Origin: Prochlorococcus sp. AG-402-I21
Lineage (GTDB): Bacteria > Cyanobacteriota > Cyanobacteriia > PCC-6307 > Cyanobiaceae
NCBI GenBank assembly: GCA_003216955.1
Contig: QCHZ01000005.1
Span: forward strand, 42,708-106,707
Direction: 5' to 3'
DNA: 64,000 nt
Positions 40,794 to 49,943 of the stretch are shown piece after piece. A program made the position numbers and the translations under genes. Under the pieces are notes generated by a model. It saw only the letters and a program-made list of their open reading frames with translations, made no database searches and was not told the DNA's origin. How positions within the stretch are numbered: the first letter of the stretch is position 1; each line of letters starts with the position of its first letter.

Positions 40794-41483
40794 TTAATAC
40801 CTCATTTTTTCTGTTCTTGGGAGATCATCTATGATCTCACCTTTTTCATTAATTTCTGGATATTCTCTACCTTCGCCTTTACACCATTCGGCAACCTCTG
40901 GGTAAGCCCACTCAAAGATCTTTTCTTTGTATGTTTCTTGGCTCATACCTTCTCCAGATTCAGGAATTATATTTGCTACTTGTCGTTGTCTTAGTGCTTC
41001 AAATAATAATGCTGATGCTGCAACTGATACATTTAAAGATTCAACCATGCCTCTCATTGGAATATGAATATGCTCATCCATTAAACTCGCGGCTTCTTCG
41101 CTGATCCCCCATTTCTCGGCACCTAGTACAAATGCTGTTGGTCCCGTGAAATTACATTTTCTATAGTCAATTGACTGGGGATTCAAGTTCGTTCCATACA
41201 ATTTAAATCCTTTTTTTTTAAGAACTTTTATTGCCTCAGTGGTTTCTTTATATTGGTTTACTTGTACCCATTTTTGACTTCCTTGAGCAGTGCTATTGAA
41301 TGTTAAAAATTTCTCTTTGTTGAAGATTGCATATGCCTCAAGAACACCAACTGCGTCACAACTTCGTATTATCGCTGATAGATTATGAGGCTTGTCAACA
41401 TTCTCAATTAAGACAGTGAGATCGGATAACCTTCTATTTAGTACTGATTTTATACGTTCAAAACGTCTAGGCAGTAGAGGCAT
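40794..41483 (-). CDS. trmH: tRNA (guanosine-18-2'-O)-methyltransferase TrmH
   Basis: This 229-residue SPOUT methyltransferase has an N-terminal block (FERIKSVLNRRLSDLTVLIE, KPHNLSAIIRSCDAVGVLE). The knot is formed by FVLGAEKWGISEEAASLMDE and IPMRGMVESLNVSVAASALL. The C-terminal extension is typical of TrmH. It methylates G18 in the D-loop of tRNA. It ends 22 bp from the convergent permease gene. Confidence 0.93.
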   Translation of the reverse strand: MPLLPRRFERIKSVLNRRLSDLTVLIENVDKPHNLSAIIRSCDAVGVLEAYAIFNKEKFLTFNSTAQGSQKWVQVNQYKETTEAIKVLKKKGFKLYGTNLNPQSIDYRKCNFTGPTAFVLGAEKWGISEEAASLMDEHIHIPMRGMVESLNVSVAASALLFEALRQRQVANIIPESGEGMSQETYKEKIFEWAYPEVAEWCKGEGREYPEINEKGEIIDDLPRTEKMRY

Positions 41484-41495
41484 TTCTTATGAGTT

Positions 41496-41570
41496 ATGGA
41501 ACAGTTGGAGCTCTTTGATGATGATAGTGGTATTTATTTCATATATAAAAAATACATGTCAGTGATCTGA
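41496..41570 (+). CDS. Possible micropeptide, 24 residues
   Basis: ATG at 41496 encodes MEQLELFDDDSGIYFIYKKY and MSVI. It lies in the gap between trmH and the porin, divergent from trmH. There is no clear ribosome binding site. Confidence 0.2.
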   Translation: MEQLELFDDDSGIYFIYKKYMSVI

Positions 41571-41591
41571 AAAAATATTTGATAAATTTTC

Positions 41592-41632
41592 AAATAAAAA
41601 GCCCCTAACTATTGGTCAGAGGCTTTTTATTT
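41592..41632. terminator. Terminator of the porin gene
   Basis: AAATAAAAAGCC and GGCTTTTTATTT pair with an inner CCT/AGA extension and a short loop. T-runs follow on both strands. It lies 30 bp past the porin stop, as expected for a strongly expressed gene. Confidence 0.8.
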
Positions 41633-41661
41633 AACTAAAAGAATTTAGGTTTCTAATAAAT

Positions 41662-42672
41662 TTAGAAGCTAAAAACTGTTTCAACAACAACACCTGTGTC
41701 GTCATCACCAGTACTTGTATCTTCAACAGTGAAGAAACCAGGAGTAAGTGTAACGTTGTCGTTCAATGAATAAGTGTAAGAAACTTCAAATCCTGTTGAA
41801 TCTAAAGAGTCACTACCGTCAACATCAGTTGAGTTGTAAGCAGCACTTAATGTTCCTGGACCAACTAGGTAGTCAACACCAACGAACAAATCAGTTGCAT
41901 CAGCACCTGTTTCTGGATCTGTTGTGTCATAAGCAACGCTGAATGTTGCATCAATTGACTCTGGGCTGTAGTAGATACCACCACCGAATGTGTCGTATCC
42001 AGTTGTTCCGCCTTCACCGTCGTTAGAAGCGATTACAAGACCGCCACCAAAGCCGTCGCCGTTATAGCCAAGAGTGAAAGTTGAAACATCATCACCATCA
42101 TCAGCACCGATTCCTACTGTAGAAGAAGAACCACCAACAGAAACGAAACTTACAGAAGCAACTACGCCGTTGTCGTTAGAATATGCAACTCCAACTCCAG
42201 GACCAGTTTCGTTACCTGCTAAAGAGTAAGGCATAGCACCTAGTCTGAAAGCATCTGAGTAAGCAGATGTTGTTGCAGCAACAACATCATCCTGATCAAC
42301 CAAAGGACCAGCAGTTACAGAAAGATCGCCAACTGGGAAAGAATAGAAAAGAGAGTCAACAGTTAGAGCACCTGTTCCTTCTTCAGCACTATCCATGCTT
42401 GCTAAAGGACCACTAGCATTACCAGTTACGATGCCAGCAGAGAAGAGATCTTCGCCTGTGAAGCTAGAATTTACTTCAAGGCCATATGCATACTGCATAT
42501 ATAGTTCTTCTTCAGTATCAGATGTTCCGCCATCTGCAACTGAACCAACTGTGAAAACAGCTGCACCAGAGAGAGTTGTAGTTGATGAAAAAGCAGTGTC
42601 TGCATTAGCGGCAACTGGAGCCATTAGGCCCAAAGCTGCTGGAGCTACTAATAAACGAGAAAAAAGCTTCAT
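41662..42672 (-). CDS. Outer-membrane beta-barrel porin without SLH domain
   Basis: The protein has 336 residues. The signal peptide MKLFSRLLVAPAALGLMAPV ends about AANA, and the mature part is rich in Gly, Asp, Ser and Thr with alternating beta strands. It ends VVVETVFSF with a C-terminal phenylalanine, the outer-membrane insertion signal. Acidic loops (DDGDDVSTF, DTSTGDDDTG) suggest cation preference. Larger cyanobacterial porins begin with an SLH domain; this one lacks it. GAGGA before the ATG at 42672 decides the start over five upstream codons. The terminator at 41592 and good initiation suggest high expression. Confidence 0.8.
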   Translation of the reverse strand: MKLFSRLLVAPAALGLMAPVAANADTAFSSTTTLSGAAVFTVGSVADGGTSDTEEELYMQYAYGLEVNSSFTGEDLFSAGIVTGNASGPLASMDSAEEGTGALTVDSLFYSFPVGDLSVTAGPLVDQDDVVAATTSAYSDAFRLGAMPYSLAGNETGPGVGVAYSNDNGVVASVSFVSVGGSSSTVGIGADDGDDVSTFTLGYNGDGFGGGLVIASNDGEGGTTGYDTFGGGIYYSPESIDATFSVAYDTTDPETGADATDLFVGVDYLVGPGTLSAAYNSTDVDGSDSLDSTGFEVSYTYSLNDNVTLTPGFFTVEDTSTGDDDTGVVVETVFSF

Positions 42673-42873
42673 AGTGTCCTCACACATTAAAGAAGTTAAG
42701 TCGAATTTAACTATCTTGAGAGGAGGTTAAAAGTATCTTATGTTACACCTTTTGAGTTGGCCTAGCCTAGTCTATTGCTTTGAAAGTCACTGCTGTCAAA
42801 TACGTTTGGAGGATTTTAGCTATGATTATTAAAATAAACATTTACTTTGGACTGAATTCTTCAATGGTTCCTT

Positions 42874-44217
42874 TTGAGTAAAAATCATCTTTCATCCATA
42901 AAAGGCTTAGATGCAAGAAAAGCTGCTTGGGAGGTTATCCAATCAGTGGGTGGAGGAGCATTTGCAGATGTGGCTTTGGAAAGGATTTTTAATCTCTATT
43001 CTTTTAAATCGTTAGATAAAGCCCTGATAACTGAACTTTCTTATGGTGCAATTCGCCAAAGATATTTCTTAGATTGTTGGATTGATTCTTTAGGGAAAGT
43101 ACCGGCGCACAAGCAACCTCCTTTATTGAGATGGTTATTACATCTTGGGCTTTATCAAATTTTGAAAATGAAGCGGATACCTCCTTCTGCTGCAATCAAC
43201 ACAACTGTCGAGCTTGCGAAAACCCATCATTTAAAGAAGCTTGCCCCTGTTGTTAATGGAATCTTGCGATCTGCTCTTCGAAGCAAAGAGAAAGGTCTTC
43301 TGCTACCAAAATTAAATAATCCGAGTTTGGAATTGGCAAAAAACGAGTCTCTTCCTATTTGGTTGGCAGAGGAATTGATTGCTTGGAAGGGAGTCGAACA
43401 TGCTACGCAGATTGCTAAAGCATTCAACAGCGTTTGTCCTATTGATATAAGAGTGAATAAATTGCGTGCAGATTTAAAAGATGTAAAAAGACTTTTTGAT
43501 TCCTGTGGTATTCAAAATCAATTAATCCCAAACTGCCCTTCCGGTTTGGAAGTACGATCTGGTGTCGGTGAACCTAGGAAATGGCCTGGTTATGAAGAAG
43601 GTAAATGGAGTGTGCAAGATAGATCTTCACAGCTAATTGCCCCATTATTAGGTCCTTTGCCTGGTGAAAAAATCCTTGATGCTTGTGCTGCTCCAGGGGG
43701 TAAATCAACACATATTGCTGAGTTGATGAATAATGAGGGCAAGATTTGGTCGGTTGATCGATCATCCAGAAGATCTAAAAAAATCTTCGCTAACTCAGAG
43801 AGGTTAGGAACTAACTGTTTGCAACTATTGGTATCTGATTCCAATGAACTATTAGTTAAACATCCAGAATGGAAAGATTTTTTTGATCGAATATTAATAG
43901 ATGCACCATGCTCTGGCTTGGGGACTCTTGCTCGCCACCCTGATGCAAGATGGAGAATGAATCAAGATAATATTCAGGAGCTTGTCGCTGTTCAAAGTCA
44001 ATTACTTAACTCGTTAGCTCCTTTATTAAAAAGTGGAGGCACATTGGTCTATTCCACCTGTACTATTCATCCTGAAGAAAATTTTCATCAGATAAAAAAC
44101 TTTCTTCAATTAAAGTATGATTTTTTATTGGAATATGAAAAACAGATCTGGCCTGGAGATGAAGATAATGGAGATGGTTTTTATATTGCTGTTTTAAAAA
44201 AATTAAAAAATCCATAA
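42874..44217 (+). CDS. rsmB: 16S rRNA (cytosine-967-C5)-methyltransferase (RsmB/Sun)
   Basis: The protein has 447 residues. The N-terminal NusB-like domain (about 1-140) includes LDARKAAWEVIQSVGGGAFA. The SAM site is EKILDACAAPGGKSTHIAEL. The catalytic cysteines are in IDAPCSGLGTLARHPDARWR and LVYSTCTIHPEEN. TTG start at 42874. The gene stands alone, divergent from the porin. Confidence 0.93.
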   Translation: MSKNHLSSIKGLDARKAAWEVIQSVGGGAFADVALERIFNLYSFKSLDKALITELSYGAIRQRYFLDCWIDSLGKVPAHKQPPLLRWLLHLGLYQILKMKRIPPSAAINTTVELAKTHHLKKLAPVVNGILRSALRSKEKGLLLPKLNNPSLELAKNESLPIWLAEELIAWKGVEHATQIAKAFNSVCPIDIRVNKLRADLKDVKRLFDSCGIQNQLIPNCPSGLEVRSGVGEPRKWPGYEEGKWSVQDRSSQLIAPLLGPLPGEKILDACAAPGGKSTHIAELMNNEGKIWSVDRSSRRSKKIFANSERLGTNCLQLLVSDSNELLVKHPEWKDFFDRILIDAPCSGLGTLARHPDARWRMNQDNIQELVAVQSQLLNSLAPLLKSGGTLVYSTCTIHPEENFHQIKNFLQLKYDFLLEYEKQIWPGDEDNGDGFYIAVLKKLKNP

Positions 44218-44280
44218 AGGATATGCTTACAAACCTATTTTTAAATAGTTTTGATCTTATTTTTGATTTAATAATTAATT

Positions 44281-45231
44281 TTATAAACTGATTAAGGAAC
44301 TATGTCCTATAGCTATTGCAGTTACAAGCATTCCTAAAATTAGAAATGGTTGTGCGCTTGCTTGATATTTAACATCAAAACTTAATGGATCACGCAATAG
44401 CCAGATATCTTGAAATGTTATTTGAGGAATTATTAGTAAAACCAGAATGACTGATGCAAAATGTTGTCCTATCGCGATTAAAACCACTACCATTGCCAGC
44501 TGAAAGATATCTATCATTCCTGCGCTAATACGACTTGCATTTTTTATACCAAAAACAACAGGAAGTGATTCAAGCCCAAGGCTTTTATCCCCTTCCACGC
44601 TTTTAAAATCGTTGATTACAGCAATGCCTAAGCCTGACAAGCTATACGCAAGAGTAAGCACTGCAGTTGTCCACGTTAAATGTCCAAATAGAGCCTGTCC
44701 AGCCCACCAGGGAAGAGCTATGTAGCTTGCACCAAGTGCATAATTCCCAAGCCAACCATTTTGTTTAAGTTTTAAAGGTGGTGCTGAGTAAATGAAACTT
44801 ACAAATGAACCTCCCAATGCCAGAAGAAGGACGGAAGGAATGGTGTGATGTGCCCATAAATCTAATAAATATGCTACTCCCAGACCAGCTATTAATAGAA
44901 TCCAAATTTGACATTTCACTTGAAAAAGTGAAATTGCACCTGACGGTATTGGTCTATTAGGTTCATTTATTGCGTCGATTTCTCGATCAAAGTAATCATT
45001 TATTGTTTGGGTGTATCCAGTTAAGAGTGGCCCGCTCATAAACATGCAACTTATCGAAGCAAGAACATTACTTAATTCCCAGTGGTAATTACCACTGGCA
45101 GCTGCTCCACATATGACTCCCCATAACAATGGAATCCATGTGATTGGCTTCATTAATTGCAAACGAAGCTTCCAAATGTTTTTTGTTTCAGAACCTCCTT
45201 TTATTCCAAGGAGTTGTCTAGCATCACTCAC
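44281..45231 (-). CDS. chlG: Chlorophyll synthase
   Basis: This 316-residue membrane prenyltransferase esterifies chlorophyllide (divinyl in Prochlorococcus) with phytyl or geranylgeranyl diphosphate. The two Asp-rich motifs are NDYFDREIDAINEPNRPIPS and INDFKSVEGDKSLGLESLPV. About eight helices. In cyanobacteria ChlG associates with Hli proteins, which makes its presence in this Hli-rich strain of interest. A 14 bp gap separates it from the upstream DUF2862 gene. Confidence 0.96.
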   Translation of the reverse strand: MSDARQLLGIKGGSETKNIWKLRLQLMKPITWIPLLWGVICGAAASGNYHWELSNVLASISCMFMSGPLLTGYTQTINDYFDREIDAINEPNRPIPSGAISLFQVKCQIWILLIAGLGVAYLLDLWAHHTIPSVLLLALGGSFVSFIYSAPPLKLKQNGWLGNYALGASYIALPWWAGQALFGHLTWTTAVLTLAYSLSGLGIAVINDFKSVEGDKSLGLESLPVVFGIKNASRISAGMIDIFQLAMVVVLIAIGQHFASVILVLLIIPQITFQDIWLLRDPLSFDVKYQASAQPFLILGMLVTAIAIGHSSLISL

Positions 45232-45245
45232 TTTTTTTCTCAGAG

Positions 45246-45467
45246 TTAAGAAACTTCATCTTCGAAGAACCAATGTTTGCTTCCATCATTCATTTTAATT
45301 ACCACACCAATGCCACCTCTACCATCAGTCATCTTGTAATCGATTACAGTGCCTCTTGGATCCTCAGATAGTTGGTTGATCAAATAAGAAGGTATGCGAT
45401 CTTTTACACGTTCAATATTGATCTTAATTTTTGAACCTATCCTTGAAAGGGAGGTTGGCTTAGCCAT
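45246..45467 (-). CDS. DUF2862 family protein
   Basis: This 73-residue protein begins MAKPTSLSRIGSKIKINIER and continues VKDRIPSYLINQLSEDPRGT, VIDYKMTDGRGGIGVVIKMN and DGSKHWFFEDEVS. It resembles the cyanobacterial/plastid DUF2862 family, found only in oxygenic phototrophs. Function is not known. The start at 45467 is preferred over an upstream in-frame ATG at 45494. It is probably co-transcribed with chlG. Confidence 0.8.
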   Translation of the reverse strand: MAKPTSLSRIGSKIKINIERVKDRIPSYLINQLSEDPRGTVIDYKMTDGRGGIGVVIKMNDGSKHWFFEDEVS

Positions 45468-45521
45468 GGCATCAAAATGCTTAAGTTTGGGCAACCTTAA
45501 CAGTTCCCCTGTTGAAAAATC

Positions 45522-46292
45522 ATGGTTGCTTTAAGATTGATCCCTTGTCTTGATGTTTCAAATGGACGCGTAGTGAAGGGAGTTAACTTTGTTGGATTGC
45601 GTGATGCAGGCGATCCAGTTGAATTGGGATGTAGATACAGCAATGCTGGAGCGGATGAATTGGTCTTTCTAGACATCACAGCTACTCACGAGAAAAGATC
45701 AACTTTGGTTGATATGGTTAGACGAACATCCGAGGCGGTAACCATTCCTTTCACTGTTGGAGGTGGGATAAGTTCTATTAATGGAATAAATGAATTGTTA
45801 CGAGCAGGAGCTGACAAAGTAAGTTTAAATTCTAGTGCTGTTAAAGATCCTTCGTTGATTTCTCAAGGTGCTAATCGTTTTGGATCTCAATGTATTGTGG
45901 TTGCAATAGATGCAAAAAAGAACAAAAATATTCCTAATAAGTGGGACGTTTATGTCAGTGGCGGTCGTAATAATACGAGTTTAGATGCGATTGAATGGGC
46001 AGAAAAAGTATTTGAGCTAGGAGCAGGAGAAATCCTATTAACTTCCATGGATGGTGACGGAACTCAAAATGGGTATGACATAGAACTGACTAAATCTATT
46101 TCTGAAAAGGTTCCAATTCCTGTAATAGCTTCAGGAGGAGCTGGTTGCTTGAAACACATTAAAGAGGCTTTTACTCTTGGTAAATCTTCAGCGGCTCTCT
46201 TGGCATCCCTATTGCATGATGGAAAATTAACTATCAGCGAAATAAAAGAATATCTAATTAAGGAAAATTTACCTATTAGACCAATTGAATGA
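45522..46292 (+). CDS. hisF: Imidazole glycerol phosphate synthase subunit HisF
   Basis: This 256-residue TIM barrel forms the cyclase half of histidine step 6/7. Catalytic aspartates lie in [19 protein letters not shown] and [11 protein letters not shown]. The phosphate loops are [13 protein letters not shown] and [15 protein letters not shown], and [16 protein letters not shown] is conserved. HisH is not adjacent. Confidence 0.96.
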   Translation: MVALRLIPCLDVSNGRVVKGVNFVGLRDAGDPVELGCRYSNAGADELVFLDITATHEKRSTLVDMVRRTSEAVTIPFTVGGGISSINGINELLRAGADKVSLNSSAVKDPSLISQGANRFGSQCIVVAIDAKKNKNIPNKWDVYVSGGRNNTSLDAIEWAEKVFELGAGEILLTSMDGDGTQNGYDIELTKSISEKVPIPVIASGGAGCLKHIKEAFTLGKSSAALLASLLHDGKLTISEIKEYLIKENLPIRPIE

Positions 46293-46372
46293 TTAATATT
46301 TGCACTAGAAAGAAGAAAAATAAATTTCTCCGCATTAAGTTTATGTGCGAGTAAAGGATTTATTAGATTTAC

Positions 46373-47071
46373 ATGAGGCCCGTTAATACTAAAGCTATAG
46401 AGGAAATGTTTAATTCAATTTCTTCAAAATATGATTTTTTAAATGATATATTTAGCTTTGGATTACATAGGTTTTGGAAAAGAAGATTGTTGGATATTCT
46501 TAACCCGACTTTTGGAGAGAAATGGATAGACCTTTGTTGTGGAACTGGCGACATGTCAATACTTTTGGCTAAATATATGAAGAGTTCTGAAAATATTATT
46601 GGGATAGATTCAGCTTCTAAAGCATTGTTAGTTGCGAAAGAAAGATCTAAAGATAATTATTCTTCAATTAAATGGATAAATGGTGATGCTCTTCAAACAA
46701 ACTTGCCATCAGATCAGTTTGATGGCCTTTTAATGGCCTATGGCTTAAGGAATCTTTCTAGTTCTTATGATGGTTTGATAGAGGCTTTAAGAATTTTGAA
46801 ACCTGGCGGAAGAGCTGGAATTTTAGATTTTAGATCTTTTGAGGGGCCTTCCATTCAGGCGCTATTCCAAAAAATTTATTTAAGTTTTTATGTGGTCCCA
46901 ATCGCCTCTCTATTTGGCTTAGGGAAAGAATATTCATATATTAAAAAGAGTTTAAATAACTTCCCTTCGGGGGAAAAACAAATTCATTTAGCATTTTCGG
47001 CTGGCTTTAAGAAAGCAAAATATAAAACATTAGCAAAGGGACAAATGGGGATTTTATTACTTGAAGCCTAG
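46373..47071 (+). CDS. menG: Phylloquinone/menaquinone C-methyltransferase (MenG/UbiE type)
   Basis: This 232-residue methyltransferase has the UbiE signature KYDFLNDIFSFGLHRFWKRR. The SAM site is WIDLCCGTGDMSILLA, followed by FDGLLMAYGLRNLSS and LKPGGRAGILDFRSFEGPSI. In phototrophs this enzyme makes phylloquinone, the photosystem I cofactor; a role in plastoquinone is less likely. It starts 80 bp after hisF. Confidence 0.93.
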   Translation: MRPVNTKAIEEMFNSISSKYDFLNDIFSFGLHRFWKRRLLDILNPTFGEKWIDLCCGTGDMSILLAKYMKSSENIIGIDSASKALLVAKERSKDNYSSIKWINGDALQTNLPSDQFDGLLMAYGLRNLSSSYDGLIEALRILKPGGRAGILDFRSFEGPSIQALFQKIYLSFYVVPIASLFGLGKEYSYIKKSLNNFPSGEKQIHLAFSAGFKKAKYKTLAKGQMGILLLEA

Positions 47072-47082
47072 TATTAAATCGT

Positions 47083-47565
47083 TCAATCTATTCTCAATTC
47101 TTTTCTTCTACAAAAACTACATTTACCCCATAATTTAACTTCACCAATAGGAGAGGGAACTTTGCAATAAGGACAATTGCTCATGCCATTCTTATTTGCT
47201 CTACTTGGATGTCTTTCCCATATTTCTTTTTCACTTTCTCTTGTAACTAAATCAATTGGATAATGTTGCCTAATCCGTATCTCTTTTATCTGATATCCAT
47301 ATGATTTCAAAGATTTAATTAACTCTAAGCGGTTGTATTGGAGAGCCTGTCTCCATTGCGGATGGCTCGCTCCGATAGTAAGTACTTTATTTTGAATGTT
47401 AAGTGGTGTGCAATTAAGTGCGAGTTGCTCCCCAGCTATTTCTTCCCAATCTTGAATAAGGGCTCCAACATTTCCTTTCCATGAAGATTTGATTTCTTCT
47501 AAGCATGAAGATATTGATTGTTCTCTTTTTGCTTTTGCTTGATGCTTGAAGTCGTTTAAAATCAA
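47083..47565 (-). CDS. DUF721/DciA-like protein with C-terminal zinc ribbon
   Basis: The protein has 160 residues. The DUF721 domain (about 30-110) has EEIAGEQLALNCTPLNI, LTIGASHPQWRQALQYNRLE and IKEIRIRQ. Some DUF721 proteins (DciA) load the DnaB helicase. The C-terminus adds CPYCKVPSPIGEVKLWGKCS followed by FCRR, a four-cysteine zinc ribbon. I do not know of a characterised protein with both parts. It is convergent with menG. Confidence 0.7.
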   Translation of the reverse strand: MILNDFKHQAKAKREQSISSCLEEIKSSWKGNVGALIQDWEEIAGEQLALNCTPLNIQNKVLTIGASHPQWRQALQYNRLELIKSLKSYGYQIKEIRIRQHYPIDLVTRESEKEIWERHPSRANKNGMSNCPYCKVPSPIGEVKLWGKCSFCRRKELRID

Positions 47566-47638
47566 TTTAAATTAGACACTATTGATGAGTTAATGCTTAA
47601 ATCTAGCTAATGTTTTGTAGATTGCATTAAACATACTA

Positions 47639-48415
47639 ATGGGATTGTTAGATAGGTTAGGCCGCTTGATAAGAGCAAATCTAAATGCTTTTGTTAGTGA
47701 TGCAGAAGATCCAATAAAAATTCTCGATCAATCTGTTGCTGATATGCAAGAAGATTTAGTAAGGCTTCGTCAAGCAGTAGCTATGGCTATAGCAAGTCAA
47801 AAAAGATTGGGAAATCAGGCAAACCAAGCAAAAGAGCAAATTAAAAACTGGTTCTCCAGAGCTGAATTAGCCTTGAAAAAAGGAGAAGAGGATCTGGCTA
47901 GAGAAGCATTAAGCAGAAAAAAAACTTTTCAAGAATCTTTTGAATCTTTATCAACCCAATTTCAAAAACAAAATGGTCAAGTTGAAAAACTAAAGAAAAG
48001 TCTTTTGTTATTAGAAAGAAAGATCGCCGAAGCTCGAACCAAAAAAGACATGCTTAAAGCAAGAGCTCAGGCAGCGAAAGCTCAGCAGGAAATTCAAAGC
48101 GCAGTTGGTGGTTTAGGTAGTAAGTCTGCTATGGCAGCTTTTGAAAGAATGGAAGACAAAGTAGAGGCATTAGAAGCTTCCGGGCAAGCTGCATTAGAGT
48201 TGGCTGGCGAAGATCTAGAAAGCAAGTTTGCAGCATTAGAAGGAGGCGATGATTTAGATAAAGAACTAGAGATATTGAGAAGTCAATTGAAATTAGGAGT
48301 TGAGGCAATAGCTTTACCTCCGTCTGATTTAGATCTTAATGAAGTAAAGGCAGTAGAAATTCAAGAAGTCGAAGTTGAATTAGAGGAGATGAAAAAGTCT
48401 TTGGATAATTCTTAA
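47639..48415 (+). CDS. pspA: PspA/Vipp1 (IM30) family membrane protein
   Basis: This 258-residue protein has the ESCRT-III-like PspA fold. The amphipathic N-terminal helix is MGLLDRLGRLIRANLNAFVS. A very long coiled coil follows (DPIKILDQSVADMQEDLVRL to about residue 220), with a conserved AMAAFERMEDKVEALEA. The C-terminus is acidic (VEIQEVEVELEEMKKSL). In cyanobacteria Vipp1 supports thylakoid biogenesis. One such gene often serves both roles, so I cannot separate Vipp1 from PspA here. Confidence 0.88.
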   Translation: MGLLDRLGRLIRANLNAFVSDAEDPIKILDQSVADMQEDLVRLRQAVAMAIASQKRLGNQANQAKEQIKNWFSRAELALKKGEEDLAREALSRKKTFQESFESLSTQFQKQNGQVEKLKKSLLLLERKIAEARTKKDMLKARAQAAKAQQEIQSAVGGLGSKSAMAAFERMEDKVEALEASGQAALELAGEDLESKFAALEGGDDLDKELEILRSQLKLGVEAIALPPSDLDLNEVKAVEIQEVEVELEEMKKSLDNS

Positions 48416-48443
48416 TTTTATAAGAACACAAAACTTTTTACAT

Positions 48444-49208
48444 ATGAATAATCACAAACCCCAGAGAGGGGTTGGTTTGATTTATAGATACCACAAATTA
48501 AATCAATCCTCCTTCAGGTCTTGGCGATTAATGTTTAAACCAATCTGTGCTAGTACGGAAATAGAATTATCAAATTGGATTGCAGAGAAGCCAGTAAAAA
48601 GAAATCAACCAAAAGCAATTTTTTCTTCTTGCCAAAAATTTGGCCAAGGCCAAGCCGGTCGAATTTGGGAAGCACCGAAAGGAGGGGTTTGGGTGAGTGC
48701 CGCTATTAAGAGAGAAGATTCGTGTGAAAATAATTCTCAGCTTTACGGTCTAGCAGTGGCATTAGCCCTGGTTGAGCGTATTGAACGTCTAGGGGTTGAA
48801 GTAAATATAAAATGGCCAAATGATCTATTGGTTGACGGGCAAAAATTAGCTGGAATTTTACCTAGATTATTTTTCAGAGGAGGAAAACTAAGATTATTAC
48901 GAGTAGGGGTAGGTTTAAACGTTTTTAACACTGTTCCCAAAGAGGGAATTTCACTAAAACAAATTATTGGTGATAAAAAAATGAATATAAATTTTTGGTC
49001 ATCAGAAGTATTACTCGCAATAGAGAAATCTATAGATTTTTTGAATAATAAAAAATTTTTATGTAGTCAGGTTGAAAAAAGATTATGGTCTAAGAAATAT
49101 ATTGATAAAGAAACTGGTTATCATTGGGATATTCAAGGAATTGACTATTGTGGCGGATTGATACTTTTTAAAGAAAATAAAAAGAAGGTATTGTTTACTT
49201 CAACATGA
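48444..49208 (+). CDS. birA: Biotin-[acetyl-CoA-carboxylase] ligase
   Basis: This 254-residue enzyme is a single-domain BPL without the DNA-binding part of E. coli BirA. The biotinyl-AMP loop is KFGQGQAGRIWEAPKGGVWV. KWPNDLLVDGQKLAGILPRL holds the catalytic lysine. A short SH3-like C-terminus follows. It biotinylates the acetyl-CoA carboxylase carrier protein. It starts 28 bp after pspA. Confidence 0.87.
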   Translation: MNNHKPQRGVGLIYRYHKLNQSSFRSWRLMFKPICASTEIELSNWIAEKPVKRNQPKAIFSSCQKFGQGQAGRIWEAPKGGVWVSAAIKREDSCENNSQLYGLAVALALVERIERLGVEVNIKWPNDLLVDGQKLAGILPRLFFRGGKLRLLRVGVGLNVFNTVPKEGISLKQIIGDKKMNINFWSSEVLLAIEKSIDFLNNKKFLCSQVEKRLWSKKYIDKETGYHWDIQGIDYCGGLILFKENKKKVLFTST

Positions 49209-49217
49209 TTGATTTGT

Positions 49218-49943
49218 TTAATTATTAGAAATCTCTGTTACCTTTCCATCTCTAAATCTTGCGATTTTCTTTGCTCTTTTACTAACATTGTCTTCATGAG
49301 TAACTAAGACAATTGTTATCCCTTGACTGTGAAGTTGGTCAAAAAGATTTAATACATCTTCTGTAGTTGTCGAATCAAGAGCACCAGTTGGTTCGTCTGC
49401 TAATAGAAGTGATGGTTGATTGATTATTGCCCTTGCTATTGCGACTCTTTGTTGTTGGCCTCCAGACAATTGATTAGGGAGATTTGTCATTCTGTTCCCA
49501 AGTCCTACACGATGAAGAGCCTCTTCAGCCCGCTTTTTTCTTTCTAAAGAGGGTACGCATGCATAAACCATTGGGAGCATTACATTCTCAAGTGCTGAAA
49601 CTTCTTGAAGTAAATGAAATTGCTGAAAAACAAAACCAAGTTCTTTGTTCCTAATATCTGCAAGCAAGTCATCATCAAGCTTTTCTACTGCTGTGCCATT
49701 TAATTCATATGTGCCATTAGTAGGGCGATCAAGACATCCAAGTATATTCATTGCAGTACTTTTACCAGATCCACTTGCACCCATGACAGCAAGGTAATCT
49801 CCCTGAAAAACCTCAAGGTTTAGTTGGTCAAGAGCTTTAACTTTGACAGAGCCCTGACCATAAAATTTATTTATATTAGTTAGACGAGCTACAGATTTTT
49901 TCAATGATTTGAATTGGTTATCCAAGTGAGTTTTTACTTGCAA
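49218..49943 (-). CDS. ABC transporter ATP-binding protein, DevA/LolD type
   Basis: The protein has 241 residues. Walker A is [20 protein letters not shown], the signature [15 protein letters not shown], Walker [13 protein letters not shown] and the H-loop LVTHEDN. The insert after [16 protein letters not shown] is typical of the MacB/LolD/DevA group, which pairs with a DevC-like permease and a DevB-like periplasmic protein, neither seen here. The ORF overlaps ndhB by 26 bp. A TTG at 49904 would remove the overlap. Confidence 0.88.
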   Translation of the reverse strand: MQVKTHLDNQFKSLKKSVARLTNINKFYGQGSVKVKALDQLNLEVFQGDYLAVMGASGSGKSTAMNILGCLDRPTNGTYELNGTAVEKLDDDLLADIRNKELGFVFQQFHLLQEVSALENVMLPMVYACVPSLERKKRAEEALHRVGLGNRMTNLPNQLSGGQQQRVAIARAIINQPSLLLADEPTGALDSTTTEDVLNLFDQLHSQGITIVLVTHEDNVSKRAKKIARFRDGKVTEISNN

